Shown here in pieces: positions 51,801 through 59,806 of a stretch of DNA of 64,000 bases (its first letter is position 1; each line of letters opens with the position of its first letter). The notes below the pieces were generated by a model. It made no database searches and had not been told where the DNA came from. It saw nothing but the letters and a program-made list of their open reading frames with translations. The stretch comes from an uncultured Lachnospiraceae bacterium (lineage in GTDB: Bacteria; Bacillota; Clostridia; Lachnospirales; Lachnospiraceae): contig CAMZDG010000016.1 of NCBI GenBank assembly GCA_947305245.1, positions 1-64,000 of the forward strand. The letters run 5' to 3'. The translations under genes were made by a program, and so were the position numbers.

Positions 51801-52897
51801 CTGAGGAACTGACTTTGCAGGATCTGATCGCGCATGGCCTTCAGAGCCTCACGGATCTGCTTTTCCTCCTCGGACATGCCGGGATCGGTCGTATCCGTCT
51901 CGCCACTCTCCCCTTCAGGATCCTCATCGCCGCCAAGGCCGATCGTCTCCCTCACGTTCTCCCGGAAGGTCTGGATCCGCTTTTCCATGTCCGTCAGCTG
52001 CGTCATCAAAGGATCCACGAAGCCCTTTGCCAGCGTCATGGTAACCTTCGTCGCATCCAGCTGATTCTTCGCCGTCGTCAGCATGGACTTTGTGGACGCG
52101 AGCTGTGCCAGGGTCTCCTCCTGCTTCTCCGCGAGCTGCTGTTTTCCTTCCTCCAGCTGCTTTTGGCCGTCGAGTAAGCCCTGCTTTCCGTCCAGGATGC
52201 CCTGTTTTCCGTCCTGCAGCTCCTTCTGTCCGTCCTCGATCTTCTGGCGTCCCTCCGCCAGCTCCTTCGCCGCTTCCTCCATCTTCTTGTCGATGGCGGC
52301 GCGCAGCTTTTCATTCATCTGATCCACCTTCTCCTGGCGGATCATCACGTGTACGCTCTTTTCCAAAAGTCCCGTCGCGGAAGCCGACGCCACGCCCTCG
52401 ATGCTCTCGAGCTCCGGCATCAGCTGATCCCTTACGTAGGAACTGATCTGCGCATTATCCATCCCGTCCACGCCCACGGCCGCGATCATGACGGGCAGCA
52501 TGTTGGGATTGAGCTTCATGATCATGGGATTGCCCACGGTATCATCCCAGTATGCCTTGATCTGATCCAGCTTCTCACGGATCTCCAGCGAGACGGAATC
52601 CATGTTGGTCGACTGCGCGAACTCCAGGATGACCATGGAATAGTTCTCCGACGATACGGACTGAATGGATTCAATATTGCTCACCGTCGCCATGCCCGCT
52701 TCCACCGGCTGCGTCACCACGGTCTCTACCGTCTCCGGACTGGCGCCTGGATAGGTGGTCACAACGATCACGTAGGGCAGACTGATATTGGGCAAAAGAT
52801 CCGTGGTGGTCTTCATGAAGGATACGACGCCCAGCACGATGGCAAGCACCACGCCCACCAGCACGGTATATGGTTTTTTCACACTAAAACCTGACAT
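48863..52897 (-). CDS. RND-family efflux transporter with large coiled-coil insertion
   Basis: A 1344-residue RND permease (HAE1/AcrB-SwrC-like). It has the usual duplicated plan of 12 membrane helices and two big extracytoplasmic loops; helix 4 carries GIGMLVDNSIVVIENIYR and helix 10 MLAGIIVNNGIVLVDYI. The first loop is enlarged by about 320 residues (about 180-500) of Gln/Glu/Leu-rich coiled coil, including short tandem units such as DGKQGILDGKQGLLDGQ and an acidic Asp/Glu/Ser/Thr linker. No membrane-fusion partner gene adjoins it. ATG 52897 with CGGAGGCTTT is chosen; the upstream 34 residues have no site. Drug, lipid or peptide export are possible. Confidence 0.93.
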   Translation of the reverse strand: MSGFSVKKPYTVLVGVVLAIVLGVVSFMKTTTDLLPNISLPYVIVVTTYPGASPETVETVVTQPVEAGMATVSNIESIQSVSSENYSMVILEFAQSTNMDSVSLEIREKLDQIKAYWDDTVGNPMIMKLNPNMLPVMIAAVGVDGMDNAQISSYVRDQLMPELESIEGVASASATGLLEKSVHVMIRQEKVDQMNEKLRAAIDKKMEEAAKELAEGRQKIEDGQKELQDGKQGILDGKQGLLDGQKQLEEGKQQLAEKQEETLAQLASTKSMLTTAKNQLDATKVTMTLAKGFVDPLMTQLTDMEKRIQTFRENVRETIGLGGDEDPEGESGETDTTDPGMSEEEKQIREALKAMRDQILQSQFLRDASEQIPALKQALAALEETDPETDPLTLHQVLKNTIQTLQNTINSTMGTIDANLATVNQGLEAVEKGELQAAIEFANASAGLTIGEYKMELGKTQLEQAEEQLRSGQEQLEQALEQILQGEKQLEEARESAYEQANMKNILTVATIEGLLVAQNFSMPAGYVTEEGVSYLIRVGDKPRSAEELQAMPLIDLHMDGIDAITLGDVADVFYSDNSDSIYANVNGSAGVMLSLQKQTGYSTGDVSDKLKDRFDKLMKEDPTLHVITLMDQGIYIDMVMDSIVKNILFGAGLAILILLLFLRDLRPTMIVAFSIPISLVTAIVCMYFSGVTLNVISLSGLALGIGMLVDNSIVVIENIYRMRGEGASLKDAAIEGSKEVAGAIMASTLTTVCVFLPIVFTEGITRQLFVDMGLTIAFSLGASLLVALTVVPAMASKLLTGKSLKKETKFFEAVINGYGKVLFGALKVKPLVFLIVLALLGVSAYAAYSNGTAFMPEMDSTQMTVNLELDQSATLADTAALTDEVVEMLLAMEDVTDAGAMTSSGSSILGMLGGGGAENASTIYVVTREDKQSSNAELSAQILQMTEDLPAKVTVETSSMDMSALGGSGITIQVRGRDLDVLRRIAKEVATIVEETEGTTEVNDGLAESGTELRIHVKKEEAVKYGLTVAQVFAQVMEKVASANASTVLSGDDQDYSVYVANDSDEALTRELLKEIEITGTGENQEKIQVKLSQIAEFEDEKSLDSISRIEQSRYIAVSAKIADGYNIGKVSAVLDQRLKDYQVPEGYRLVMSGENESINDAMNQLYLMLLLAVIFMYLIMVAQFQSLLSPFIIMFTIPLAFTGGFFGLYFSHSEISVVAMIGFVMLAGIIVNNGIVLVDYINQLREGGMERREAIVLAGKTRLRPVLMTALTTILALSTMVFSNDMGAAMGKPMAIVTIGGLLYGTVLTLVVIPCVYDIFARRRKQEKVEPVIFETEESKKP

Positions 52898-53017
52898 ATA
52901 AAAGCCTCCGAAAATTCTTGTCAGCTCCCCCTGCCCCAAGACTTCTCTTTTTAGCATATCACGTTTGAAGCATTGGTTACAATATCCCAAGGCCCGCATA
53001 AGTATTAAAAAACAATT

Positions 53018-53046
53018 AAAAAAGTGGCCATTTTGACCACTTTTTT
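53018..53046. terminator. Bidirectional intrinsic terminator
   Basis: GTGGCCA and TGACCAC face each other around TTT, with an A-run before and a T-run after, between sigH and the RND gene. Confidence 0.8.
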
Positions 53047-53140
53047 ACCTCGCCTCTTATTTTTTGCAGGTTCCCTTTTCACTCCGCTTTTTGTTTCCTG
53101 ATCCTTCTCATTATGTATTACGTATTGTTCCCTTTTCTCC

Positions 53141-53767
53141 CTAAGCGTCGCGTTTTTCGTTCAGAACCTTCTTGAGCTTCGCCTTGAGCCGCTGGAGCGC
53201 ATTGTCCGTCGACTTTTCATTCTTTCCGAGGATCTTTGCAATGTTCGAAGTGCTCATCTGCGTCAGATAAAGATCATACACCTGCTTCTCGAAGGGACTT
53301 AAGGTCTCCTCGATGACCTTCTCAAGCTCCTCGAGCCTCTCCCGGTCTAACACCACCTTCTCCGGATCCTGCCCGTCGTCATTGGCAAGCTCCTCGAGAA
53401 GAAATCGCCCTTCGCCCTCGCCCGTGGGATCCACCTGGCTATAAAGCGAAACAGCCTCATTTAACGGCACGTGCTTTTTGCGCCGCGACGCCTGCACTGC
53501 CGTATAGATCTGTCGATTGATACAAAGCTCCGCAAAGGTAAAGAAGCTCGCGTCCCTGCCGCTGTCGAAGTCCCGCACGGCCTTAAACAGCCCGATCATG
53601 CCCTCCTGGATCAGATCCTCCGTGTCTCCCCCCAGGATGAACATGCTCCGGGCGCCCTTGCGCACCAGATTTTTATACTTGTCGCAAAGATATTCCGCGA
53701 TCTGCGTCTCCCCTGCCCGGAGCCGGTCGATCAATTCCTCATCCGTGCAATTACAATAATCACTCAT
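53141..53767 (-). CDS. sigH: RNA polymerase sigma-H factor
   Basis: A 208-residue sigma-70-family protein matching SigH (Spo0H), the transition-phase and sporulation-initiation sigma factor. Region 2 shows DLIQEGMIGLFKAVRDFDSGRDASFFTFAELCINRQIYTAV, in line with SigH. Region 4 ends with YLTQMSTSNIAKILGKNEKSTDNALQRLKAKL. The position next to rlmB, mrnC and cysS is the same as in Bacillus and many Clostridia. With the spore protein gene at 10518 it supports a sporulating host. It reads toward a terminator at 53018. Confidence 0.95.
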   Translation of the reverse strand: MSDYCNCTDEELIDRLRAGETQIAEYLCDKYKNLVRKGARSMFILGGDTEDLIQEGMIGLFKAVRDFDSGRDASFFTFAELCINRQIYTAVQASRRKKHVPLNEAVSLYSQVDPTGEGEGRFLLEELANDDGQDPEKVVLDRERLEELEKVIEETLSPFEKQVYDLYLTQMSTSNIAKILGKNEKSTDNALQRLKAKLKKVLNEKRDA

Positions 53768-53820
53768 GCTAATCCCCTCGTCACAAACACCCCTGACGCC
53801 ATGTTTCCGCGCTTTGGACC

Positions 53821-54564
53821 TTACGCGTTCAGGCGCTGCCTTACGATCTCATACGCGAGCACGCCAGCCGCCACGGACGCGTTCAGGGAATCAATGTTCC
53901 CCTTCATGGGAATGGAGGCGATCATGTCACAGCTCTCCTTCACGAGGCGCCCCACGCCCTCTCCCTCATTGCCGATCACAAGTCCGATGGGCCCCGTCAG
54001 ATTCAGGTCATACATGGTCGTCCCGCCCATGTCGGCGCAGACGAACCAAAGCCCTTCCTTCTTTAAGTCCTCAATGGTCTTTGCAAGATTTGTCACCTTC
54101 GCCACAGGCGTATAATTCAGCGCTCCGGCGGAGGTCCTTGCCACCGTCGCCGTCAGCCCCGCCGCACGATTCTTCGGGATGATCACGCCGTGCGCGCCTG
54201 CAAGATTCGCCGTACGGATGATGGCGCCAAGATTATGAGGATCCTCGATATTATCCAGCAAGATAAGAAACGGAGCCTCGCCCTTCTCCTTCGCCGCCCG
54301 AAGAATGTCATCCACCTCCGCATATTCATACGCAGCCGCCACGGCAATGACGCCCTGATGCTTTCCGGTTTCCGACATCTGATCAAGACGCTCCTTGGTC
54401 ACAAACTTCATCAGAACGTCCTTCTTCTTTGCTTCCCGTTTAATGGTCATGATCGGGCCATCCTGACAGCCGTCCAGCACAAACAGCTTGTCTATGGGCT
54501 TCCCCGCGCGGAATGCCTCGATCACCGCATTTCTTCCTTCAATGGTAAATTCCTGATATCCCAT
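53821..54564 (-). CDS. rlmB: 23S rRNA (guanosine-2'-O)-methyltransferase RlmB
   Basis: A 247-residue SPOUT methyltransferase of the TrmH/RlmB type. An N-terminal substrate-binding domain (FTIEGRNAVIEAF) is joined to the knotted domain with ILLDNIEDPHNLGAIIRTA, IGLVIGNEGEGV and the C-terminal SLNASVAAGVLAYEIVRQR. It 2'-O-methylates a conserved guanosine in 23S rRNA (G2251 in E. coli). It begins 3 bases after mrnC stops, so they are cotranscribed. Confidence 0.95.
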   Translation of the reverse strand: MGYQEFTIEGRNAVIEAFRAGKPIDKLFVLDGCQDGPIMTIKREAKKKDVLMKFVTKERLDQMSETGKHQGVIAVAAAYEYAEVDDILRAAKEKGEAPFLILLDNIEDPHNLGAIIRTANLAGAHGVIIPKNRAAGLTATVARTSAGALNYTPVAKVTNLAKTIEDLKKEGLWFVCADMGGTTMYDLNLTGPIGLVIGNEGEGVGRLVKESCDMIASIPMKGNIDSLNASVAAGVLAYEIVRQRLNA

Positions 54565-54567
54565 GTT

Positions 54568-55005
54568 CTACCTCGTTTCATTTAATCCGTCAACGCCGAT
54601 CTTGATCAGCTCCAGCATTCGCTCCGTCCGCCCTGCCAGATAGAGATACCCAAGCAGCGCCTCGAATCCCGTCGCCCTGTGATATTCTCCAAGGCTCGCA
54701 TTCTTCGCCACGGTATTAGGCTTCGCGTTCCGTCCCCTGCGAAGCACGTCCGCCTCTTCCTCCGTGAGATGGGGCTTTAGGATTTCCACCATCTTCGACT
54801 GGTTCTCCGCCTTGACGTACTTCACGGTGTCCTTATGCAGGTCACTGTTCGCACGATTTGCCTTCGTCACCGCCATGGTTCGGATCACAACCTCATAGAT
54901 GCCGTCCCCGATGAAAGCCAGAGTCAGCGGCGAATAGGTCCGTATGTCCACCTCCGGACAGGGAAAGGTCTCCTTGATCATATCTAATAAATTCTGATTT
55001 TCCAT
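54568..55005 (-). CDS. mrnC: Mini-ribonuclease III
   Basis: A 145-residue RNase III catalytic domain without the double-stranded-RNA-binding domain, as in MrnC, which trims 23S rRNA precursors. Motifs are YSPLTLAFIGDGIYEVVIR and the C-terminal GEYHRATGFEALLGYLYLAGR, where the acidic metal ligand sits. ATG 55005 with CCGGGAGTAAC is used. A second short copy of the start (M-E-N-Q-N) lies 34 bases upstream. It is placed between cysS and rlmB, the usual order. Confidence 0.94.
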   Translation of the reverse strand: MENQNLLDMIKETFPCPEVDIRTYSPLTLAFIGDGIYEVVIRTMAVTKANRANSDLHKDTVKYVKAENQSKMVEILKPHLTEEEADVLRRGRNAKPNTVAKNASLGEYHRATGFEALLGYLYLAGRTERMLELIKIGVDGLNETR

Positions 55006-55018
55006 AGTTACTCCCGGG

Positions 55019-55039
55019 TCATCAATTCTGATTCTCCAT
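55019..55039 (-). repeat. Ghost copy of the mrnC 5' end
   Basis: On the minus strand, ATGGAGAATCAGAATT at 55039-55024 repeats the mrnC start ATGGAAAATCAGAATT (55005-54990) with one synonymous change (GAG/GAA), then runs into TGATGA. The offset is 34 bases. Confidence 0.7.
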
Positions 55040-55088
55040 ATCTGCTCGCGAATGATCACGCGCGACACTTAAGCGCGGCGCGAAATTC

Positions 55089-56510
55089 TTAAGCCTTCTC
55101 CCACAAGGTTCCTTCCCTGGTATCCTTCAGGACGATCCCCTTCTCGAGAAGCTCCGCGCGAATGGCGTCCGCCTTTGCAAAATCCTTTTCCTTCTTTGCC
55201 TGTACGCGCTCTGCGATCTTACTCTCCACAAAGGCTGCGAGATCCGCGTCCACCTCGTTATCCTTGGCATATGCGGCCGCACCCGTCATCAGATCCAGGG
55301 ACAGCACTTCATCAAAGCTTTCCGCCAAGGCACGCTTCGTAGCGTCGTTCGTCTCCGCCTTGAGCATGTCATACAGGATCGTGATGGCCATGGAGGTATT
55401 GAAATCATCGGAAAGAGCCGCCTCAAATTTCTCGCGATACTGCGCGAACACGGCCTTGTCCACCTCGCCGTCCTTCTTCAGGGAGTCAATCCTCTTCACC
55501 AGCTTTTCATACGCCTGCGCCACGTTGTCCAGGTTCTCATAGGAGAACTCCAGCGGCTTTCTGTAATGGCTCTGCAGGCAAAACATACGATATACCAAAG
55601 GATTGTATCCCTTGGACTCTAAGAGGGACACGGTGAGGAAATCCCCCTTGGACTTGCTCATCTTTCCCGTCTTGTCATTTAAGTGGTGCACGTGGAACCA
55701 GTAATTGCACCACTTGTGACCAAGATAGCTTTCACTCTGCGCGATCTCGTTGGTGTGATGCGGGAAAATGTTGTCCACGCCGCCGCAGTGAATGTCCATA
55801 TACTCGCCGAGGTGCTTTAAGCTGATGCAGGAGCACTCAATGTGCCAGCCGGGATATCCGACGCCCCAGGGACTATCCCACTTCAGCTCCTGGTCCTCAA
55901 ACTTGGACTTGGTGAACCAGAGCACGAAATCACTCTTATTCCTCTTGTTGCCATCCTCCTCCACGTCGTCTCGAACGCCCACGAGAAGCTCCTCCTCGCT
56001 ATGATTCGAGAGCACGTAATATTCTTTAAGCTTCGAGGTGTCAAAGTAAACGTTGCCGCCTGCCAGGTAGGCATAGCCCTTGTCGATCAGTCCGCTGATC
56101 ATCTTGATGAACTCGGGAATGCAGTTGGTCGCGGGCTCCACCACGTCAGGCGTCTTAATATTCAGCTTTGCGCAGTCGGAAAAGAACGCGTCCGTATAAA
56201 ACTTTGCGATCTCCATGACCGTCTTATGCTCACGCTTTGCACCCTTGAGCATCTTGTCCTCGCCCGTGTCCGCGTCGCTTGAAAGATGGCCCACGTCCGT
56301 GATGTTCATGACGCGTTTTACGTCATAGCCCACGTAGCGAAGGGTCTTTTCCAGAATATCCTCGCAGATATATGTGCGCAGATTTCCAATGTGCGCGAAA
56401 TGATAGACCGTCGGGCCGCAGGTATACATCGAAACCTTTCCGTCCACGTTCGGAACGAAAAGCTCCTCCTTCTTTGTCAGCGTATTATAAAACCTCACCT
56501 TGTTCTCCAT
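55089..56510 (-). CDS. cysS: Cysteinyl-tRNA synthetase
   Basis: A 473-residue class I synthetase that charges tRNA-Cys. The HIGH-type motif is FAHIGNLRTY, KMSKS is present as GKMSKSKG, and zinc-binding residues lie in YTCGPTVYHF, GWHIECSCIS and GGVDNIFPHH. The C-terminal helical domain (AEIVQAKKEKDFAKADAIR-like) ends normally. It is downstream of cysE, and both are under the Cys-responsive T-box, so charging and synthesis of cysteine are controlled together. Confidence 0.98.
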   Translation of the reverse strand: MENKVRFYNTLTKKEELFVPNVDGKVSMYTCGPTVYHFAHIGNLRTYICEDILEKTLRYVGYDVKRVMNITDVGHLSSDADTGEDKMLKGAKREHKTVMEIAKFYTDAFFSDCAKLNIKTPDVVEPATNCIPEFIKMISGLIDKGYAYLAGGNVYFDTSKLKEYYVLSNHSEEELLVGVRDDVEEDGNKRNKSDFVLWFTKSKFEDQELKWDSPWGVGYPGWHIECSCISLKHLGEYMDIHCGGVDNIFPHHTNEIAQSESYLGHKWCNYWFHVHHLNDKTGKMSKSKGDFLTVSLLESKGYNPLVYRMFCLQSHYRKPLEFSYENLDNVAQAYEKLVKRIDSLKKDGEVDKAVFAQYREKFEAALSDDFNTSMAITILYDMLKAETNDATKRALAESFDEVLSLDLMTGAAAYAKDNEVDADLAAFVESKIAERVQAKKEKDFAKADAIRAELLEKGIVLKDTREGTLWEKA

Positions 56511-56576
56511 ACTCTTTCTCTCCTCGTTTTCTTTCTATTTCTACTTGTGATTATGATCACGCCGCCTGCAGGCACC

Positions 56577-57236
56577 TTACGCCTTCGCGGCCTTTTCTTC
56601 CAACTGATCCAGGCGGCCCTTCAGCTTCTCGTTCTCCGCCTGCAGCTCCGTGATAGCCTCCAGGATCGGGTCCGGCAGGTCCGTCTGGTTCAAGGAATCC
56701 TGCGGATGCGTTGCATTCCCGTAGGATCGCACCACGCGGCCCGGAACGCCGACGACCGTCGATCCGGAAGGCACCGAACAGAGCACGACGCTTCCCGCGC
56801 CAATCTTGGAATCATCCCCAATGGTACAAGAGCCTAGGACCTTGGCGCCCGCGCCGATCATCACGTTGTTCCCGATGGTCGGATGACGCTTCCCCTGCTC
56901 CTTACCAGTTCCTCCGAGGGTCACGCCCTGATAGAGCGTTACGTTGTCCCCAATGATGGAGGTCTCGCCGATGATCACGCCGTTGCCATGATCGATAAAG
57001 AAGCCCTTTCCGATCTGTGCGCCGGGATGGATCTCAATGCCGGTCTTACGCGCGCCTCTCTGCGAGACATATCTTGCAAGGAAATAATGCTTTTTCAGAT
57101 AGAGCTTATGCGCCACACGATAATGCAGCATCGCCTTAAAGCTTGGATATAATAATACTTCCATGGAAGAATGGATCGCCGGATCCCGTTCGCGGATCAG
57201 CTTTACTTCCTCCTTGATGCCCTTGATCAGTCCCAT
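56577..57236 (-). CDS. cysE: Serine O-acetyltransferase
   Basis: A 219-residue left-handed beta-helix acetyltransferase that makes O-acetylserine from serine and acetyl-CoA, the first committed step to cysteine. Hexapeptide repeats run from IHPGAQIGKGFFIDHGNGV through VTLYQGVTLGGTGKEQGKRHP and IGAGAKVLGSCTIGD. It ends with a short charged coiled coil (ELQAENEKLKGRLDQLEEK), longer than in many homologues. ATG 57236 with ATCGGAGGCAG is used. A Cys-specific T-box precedes it. Confidence 0.96.
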   Translation of the reverse strand: MGLIKGIKEEVKLIRERDPAIHSSMEVLLYPSFKAMLHYRVAHKLYLKKHYFLARYVSQRGARKTGIEIHPGAQIGKGFFIDHGNGVIIGETSIIGDNVTLYQGVTLGGTGKEQGKRHPTIGNNVMIGAGAKVLGSCTIGDDSKIGAGSVVLCSVPSGSTVVGVPGRVVRSYGNATHPQDSLNQTDLPDPILEAITELQAENEKLKGRLDQLEEKAAKA

Positions 57237-57239
57237 GTC

Positions 57240-57550
57240 TGCCTCCGATTCTTTTAAAACAAAAAGGAACAATCCATCTAAGAGACGAATTGTTCCGCGG
57301 TTCCACTCTCATTAAGGGGCAAGCCCCTTCCCTCGATGGCTTAACGCGCCGATGACGGACCGGGATACTTTCGCCATGGCGGGTTCCCCAGGTCAGCTCC
57401 CGGATGCACTTCCTTCTCCCAAGACCGGGCGAGCTTTCAGCCGGTGACACGCCCTCTCTGTGATCTCTTTCGGAAAAGTACTCTCTCCGTTCCTTGCTTT
57501 TCCCTGCGAGTGAAAAAAGAAATCTTTCACCCGTGATAAATTGATTACCT
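57240..57550 (-). promoter_or_regulatory. T-box leader responsive to tRNA-Cys
   Basis: On the minus strand the T-box core GAGTGGAACCGCGG (57308-57295) is followed by a terminator hairpin (GGAACAATTCG facing GGATTGTTCC, then TTTTT, 57296-57261). Stem I features are ACAGAGAG, GGCTGAAAGC and GAAGTGCATCC. The specifier reads TGC (57408-57406), a Cys codon. Uncharged tRNA-Cys would prevent termination and turn on cysE and cysS. Confidence 0.92.
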
Positions 57551-57556
57551 ACTGAC

Positions 57557-57585
57557 AGAATATGCAAATTTCTTTCATTTGTCAA
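57557..57585 (-). promoter_or_regulatory. SigA promoter of the T-box cysE-cysS operon
   Basis: On the minus strand TTGACA (57585-57580), a 17-base spacer and TATTCT (57562-57557). Confidence 0.85.
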
Positions 57586-57611
57586 CTCATTTTTTTACAA
57601 CCTTTTTTCTC

Positions 57612-58946
57612 CTACGGCGTCAGACGGTTCGGTCCCCTGAACAGGAACATGGCCTCCTTGATGGAAACGTCGAGAAGTAGCATGGTCATGCGATCCACGC
57701 CAAGGCCAAAGCCGCCGTGAGGCGGGCAACCATACCTAAAGAACTCCAGATAGAACTGCACGTCCTGATCGAGGCCCTTCTCCTGCGCCTGCTTTTTCAA
57801 GATTTCATATCTATGCTCGCGCTGCGCACCCGTCGTGATCTCCACGCCGCGCCAGATGAGGTCATATCCCTGCGGCATGCCCTGCTCATCGCGCATGTGA
57901 TAGAACGGACGCTTGTCAACGCTGTAACCCGTCACGAACAGGAATTCATGCCCGAACTTCTCCTGCGCATAGCGGAAGGAAAGCTGCTCCGCCTCGGTGG
58001 TCAGGTCGCCCTTTTCCTCTTCTGGCGCAACATACCCATACTCCTTCTCCAGCGCTGCATAAAGGTCCTGCAGATCGATCACCGGGAAGGGCGTCGTCGG
58101 AACGATCACTTCCTTGCCAAAGAGCTCCTTGATCTGCTCACCGTAGGCTTCCTTTACCTCGCGAAGCATATCCGTCAGGAGTTCTTCCTCCATCTTCATA
58201 ACATCCTTCACGGAGTTAATATAGCTGAATTCCAGGTCAAATCCGGTGAATTCGGTCGTATGACGGTTGGTATAAGACTTCTCCGCGCGAAATACGGGCC
58301 CCGTCTCAAAGATCCGCTCAAAGCCTGCTGCCATCGCCATCTGCTTATAAAACTGCGGGCTCTGCGCCAGATATGCCTGACGGTCAAAATACTCCACCGC
58401 GAACACGTCCGCGCCGCTCTCGCTGGCCGCGCCGATCAGCTTGGGCGTATGAATCTCGATAAAATTCCGGTCCAAAAGGAACTTCCTCATGGCATTCACC
58501 ATGACGGTCTGTACCTTGAACATCAGCTGATTTTCATCCGTCCGAAGGTCGATCCATCGGTAATCAATGCGCTGATCAATGCTGGAGCGCTCCACTTCCT
58601 TCTTTTTCTTCGTCGCGGGAATGGCTTTTCTCGCAATGGGCAGAGCCTCTGCCACCGAGTCCACGCTGATCTCGGAGGGAAGAATCTCCACGCCGCCCAT
58701 CTTCACGTAATCGTTCGCATTCACCTCTCCGACCACGCTGATCACGGAATCTCCCGTAAGGCCGGCGAGAAGTTCTTCCCACTCAGGGTGCTTCTCCTTC
58801 TCGATCGTGATCTGAACCTTCCCGGTAATGTCCTTGAGGACGATAAACGTCATATACTTGCTGTCGCGAAGATTGTCCACAAATCCCCGTACCGTCACCG
58901 TTTCTCCCGTTTTCTTTAGTGCATCCGCCACGTAAACTCTTTCCAT
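57612..58946 (-). CDS. aspS2: Archaeal-type aspartyl-tRNA synthetase (AspS2), probably non-discriminating
   Basis: A 444-residue class II synthetase without the bacterial GAD insertion domain, so it is the archaeal/eukaryal AspRS type. The OB-fold is at 1-100 (VRGFVDNLRDSKYMTFIVLKD), and class II motifs include FIEIHTPKLIGAASESGA, GPVFRAEKSYTNRHTTEF and GGFGLGVDRMTMLLL. Many Clostridia have such a second AspRS that also charges tRNA-Asn for GatCAB-dependent amidation. Discriminating and relaxed types cannot be separated with confidence here; the residue after GFV is Asp. ATG 58946 with AGGAGCG is used. It follows lgt by 4 bases. Confidence 0.92.
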   Translation of the reverse strand: MERVYVADALKKTGETVTVRGFVDNLRDSKYMTFIVLKDITGKVQITIEKEKHPEWEELLAGLTGDSVISVVGEVNANDYVKMGGVEILPSEISVDSVAEALPIARKAIPATKKKKEVERSSIDQRIDYRWIDLRTDENQLMFKVQTVMVNAMRKFLLDRNFIEIHTPKLIGAASESGADVFAVEYFDRQAYLAQSPQFYKQMAMAAGFERIFETGPVFRAEKSYTNRHTTEFTGFDLEFSYINSVKDVMKMEEELLTDMLREVKEAYGEQIKELFGKEVIVPTTPFPVIDLQDLYAALEKEYGYVAPEEEKGDLTTEAEQLSFRYAQEKFGHEFLFVTGYSVDKRPFYHMRDEQGMPQGYDLIWRGVEITTGAQREHRYEILKKQAQEKGLDQDVQFYLEFFRYGCPPHGGFGLGVDRMTMLLLDVSIKEAMFLFRGPNRLTP

Positions 58947-58950
58947 GATA

Positions 58951-59748
58951 CTACGCTCCTGCCTCTTCTTTTCTGTCTTTTTGCTGCGCCTGCGGCCGGT
59001 CGGCTCCGCACTTTCCGCGGATGATCCAGATCGCAATACCGATCACCACGATGAACAGCGAAATGAACTGGGACGTGGAGAACACGCCCACGCTCCCGCG
59101 CGCAATGTCGCCGCGCAAAAACTCAATGCCAAACCTTCCGATGCTGTACAAAACGAGATAAACCGCGCCCACCTGTCCGGATTTCTTTGCGTGATAAGCA
59201 TACCAAAACAGGAGCCCTGCGATCAGGAACATCCCTGCACTTGAAAGGAGCTGCGTCGGGATCATCTTCACGCCGTTCGGCGCATAATCAGAATGGGAAA
59301 ACGCGATCCCATACCACTTGCTCGTTTCCTTTCCATAGCAACACCCCGCCATAAAACAGCCGATGCGCCCGAAGGCCTGCGCGACCGCCACGGAAGGGAG
59401 CACAATGTCAAAATAGTCCCAAAAATCAATCTTCTTGATCAAGCAGAATACCAAAGAACAAAGCGTTCCGCCGATGATGCCGCCGTATACCACAAGTCCG
59501 CCGGAGCCCAGCATCGACATCGGATCCTTGATGAACTGCTTCCAGCCGACGATACAGTACATGATCTTCGCGCACAGGATTCCCGTGATCACACAGTTCA
59601 TGGTCAGGGGAAAGATCATTTCCTTGTCCAGTCCGTTCTTCGGCGCACGGTACTCCGCGATATAAAGCGCCGCGAGAACGCCGATCCCGATCATCAGTCC
59701 GTAGGTGTGCAACGTGAGCGGTCCCAATTTCAGCAAATCATTAAACAT
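58951..59748 (-). CDS. lgt: Prolipoprotein diacylglyceryl transferase
   Basis: A 265-residue membrane enzyme that adds diacylglycerol to the lipobox Cys of prelipoproteins. Seven hydrophobic segments are present, with the catalytic signature GRIGCFMAGCCYGKET and the GGLVVYGGIIGG block. A charged C-terminus ends the protein (PQAQQKDRKEEAGA). ATG 59748 with AAGAAAGGGTATTGG is chosen over a TTG two codons upstream. It is the maturation enzyme for the lipoproteins in this window (OppA, SBP, LRR, FecR-like). It is cotranscribed with aspS2. Confidence 0.96.
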   Translation of the reverse strand: MFNDLLKLGPLTLHTYGLMIGIGVLAALYIAEYRAPKNGLDKEMIFPLTMNCVITGILCAKIMYCIVGWKQFIKDPMSMLGSGGLVVYGGIIGGTLCSLVFCLIKKIDFWDYFDIVLPSVAVAQAFGRIGCFMAGCCYGKETSKWYGIAFSHSDYAPNGVKMIPTQLLSSAGMFLIAGLLFWYAYHAKKSGQVGAVYLVLYSIGRFGIEFLRGDIARGSVGVFSTSQFISLFIVVIGIAIWIIRGKCGADRPQAQQKDRKEEAGA

Positions 59749-59768
59749 GTCCAATACCCTTTCTTGTC

Positions 59769-59801
59769 ATGCAAAACTAGCGTTTTTATACCATTTTGCA
59801 T
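59769..59801. repeat. Inverted repeat upstream of lgt
   Basis: ATGCAAAA (59769-59776) and TTTTGCAT (59794-59801) are perfectly complementary with a 17-base spacer, between the U32-like gene and lgt. No T-run; a candidate operator or an mRNA hairpin. Confidence 0.4.
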
Positions 59802-59806
59802 TTCGT

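Noticed and set aside
48863..52897. RND gene as a YhgE/Pip-type phage infection protein because of the DGKQ repeats
   Set aside because: The RND helix 4 and helix 10 signatures and duplicated layout are clear; the repeats are an insertion in the first loop.
57717..58919. Plus-strand open frame of 400 codons
   Set aside because: Lies wholly antisense to aspS2, His/Leu/Arg-rich composition typical of a shadow frame, no ribosome site or recognisable domain.
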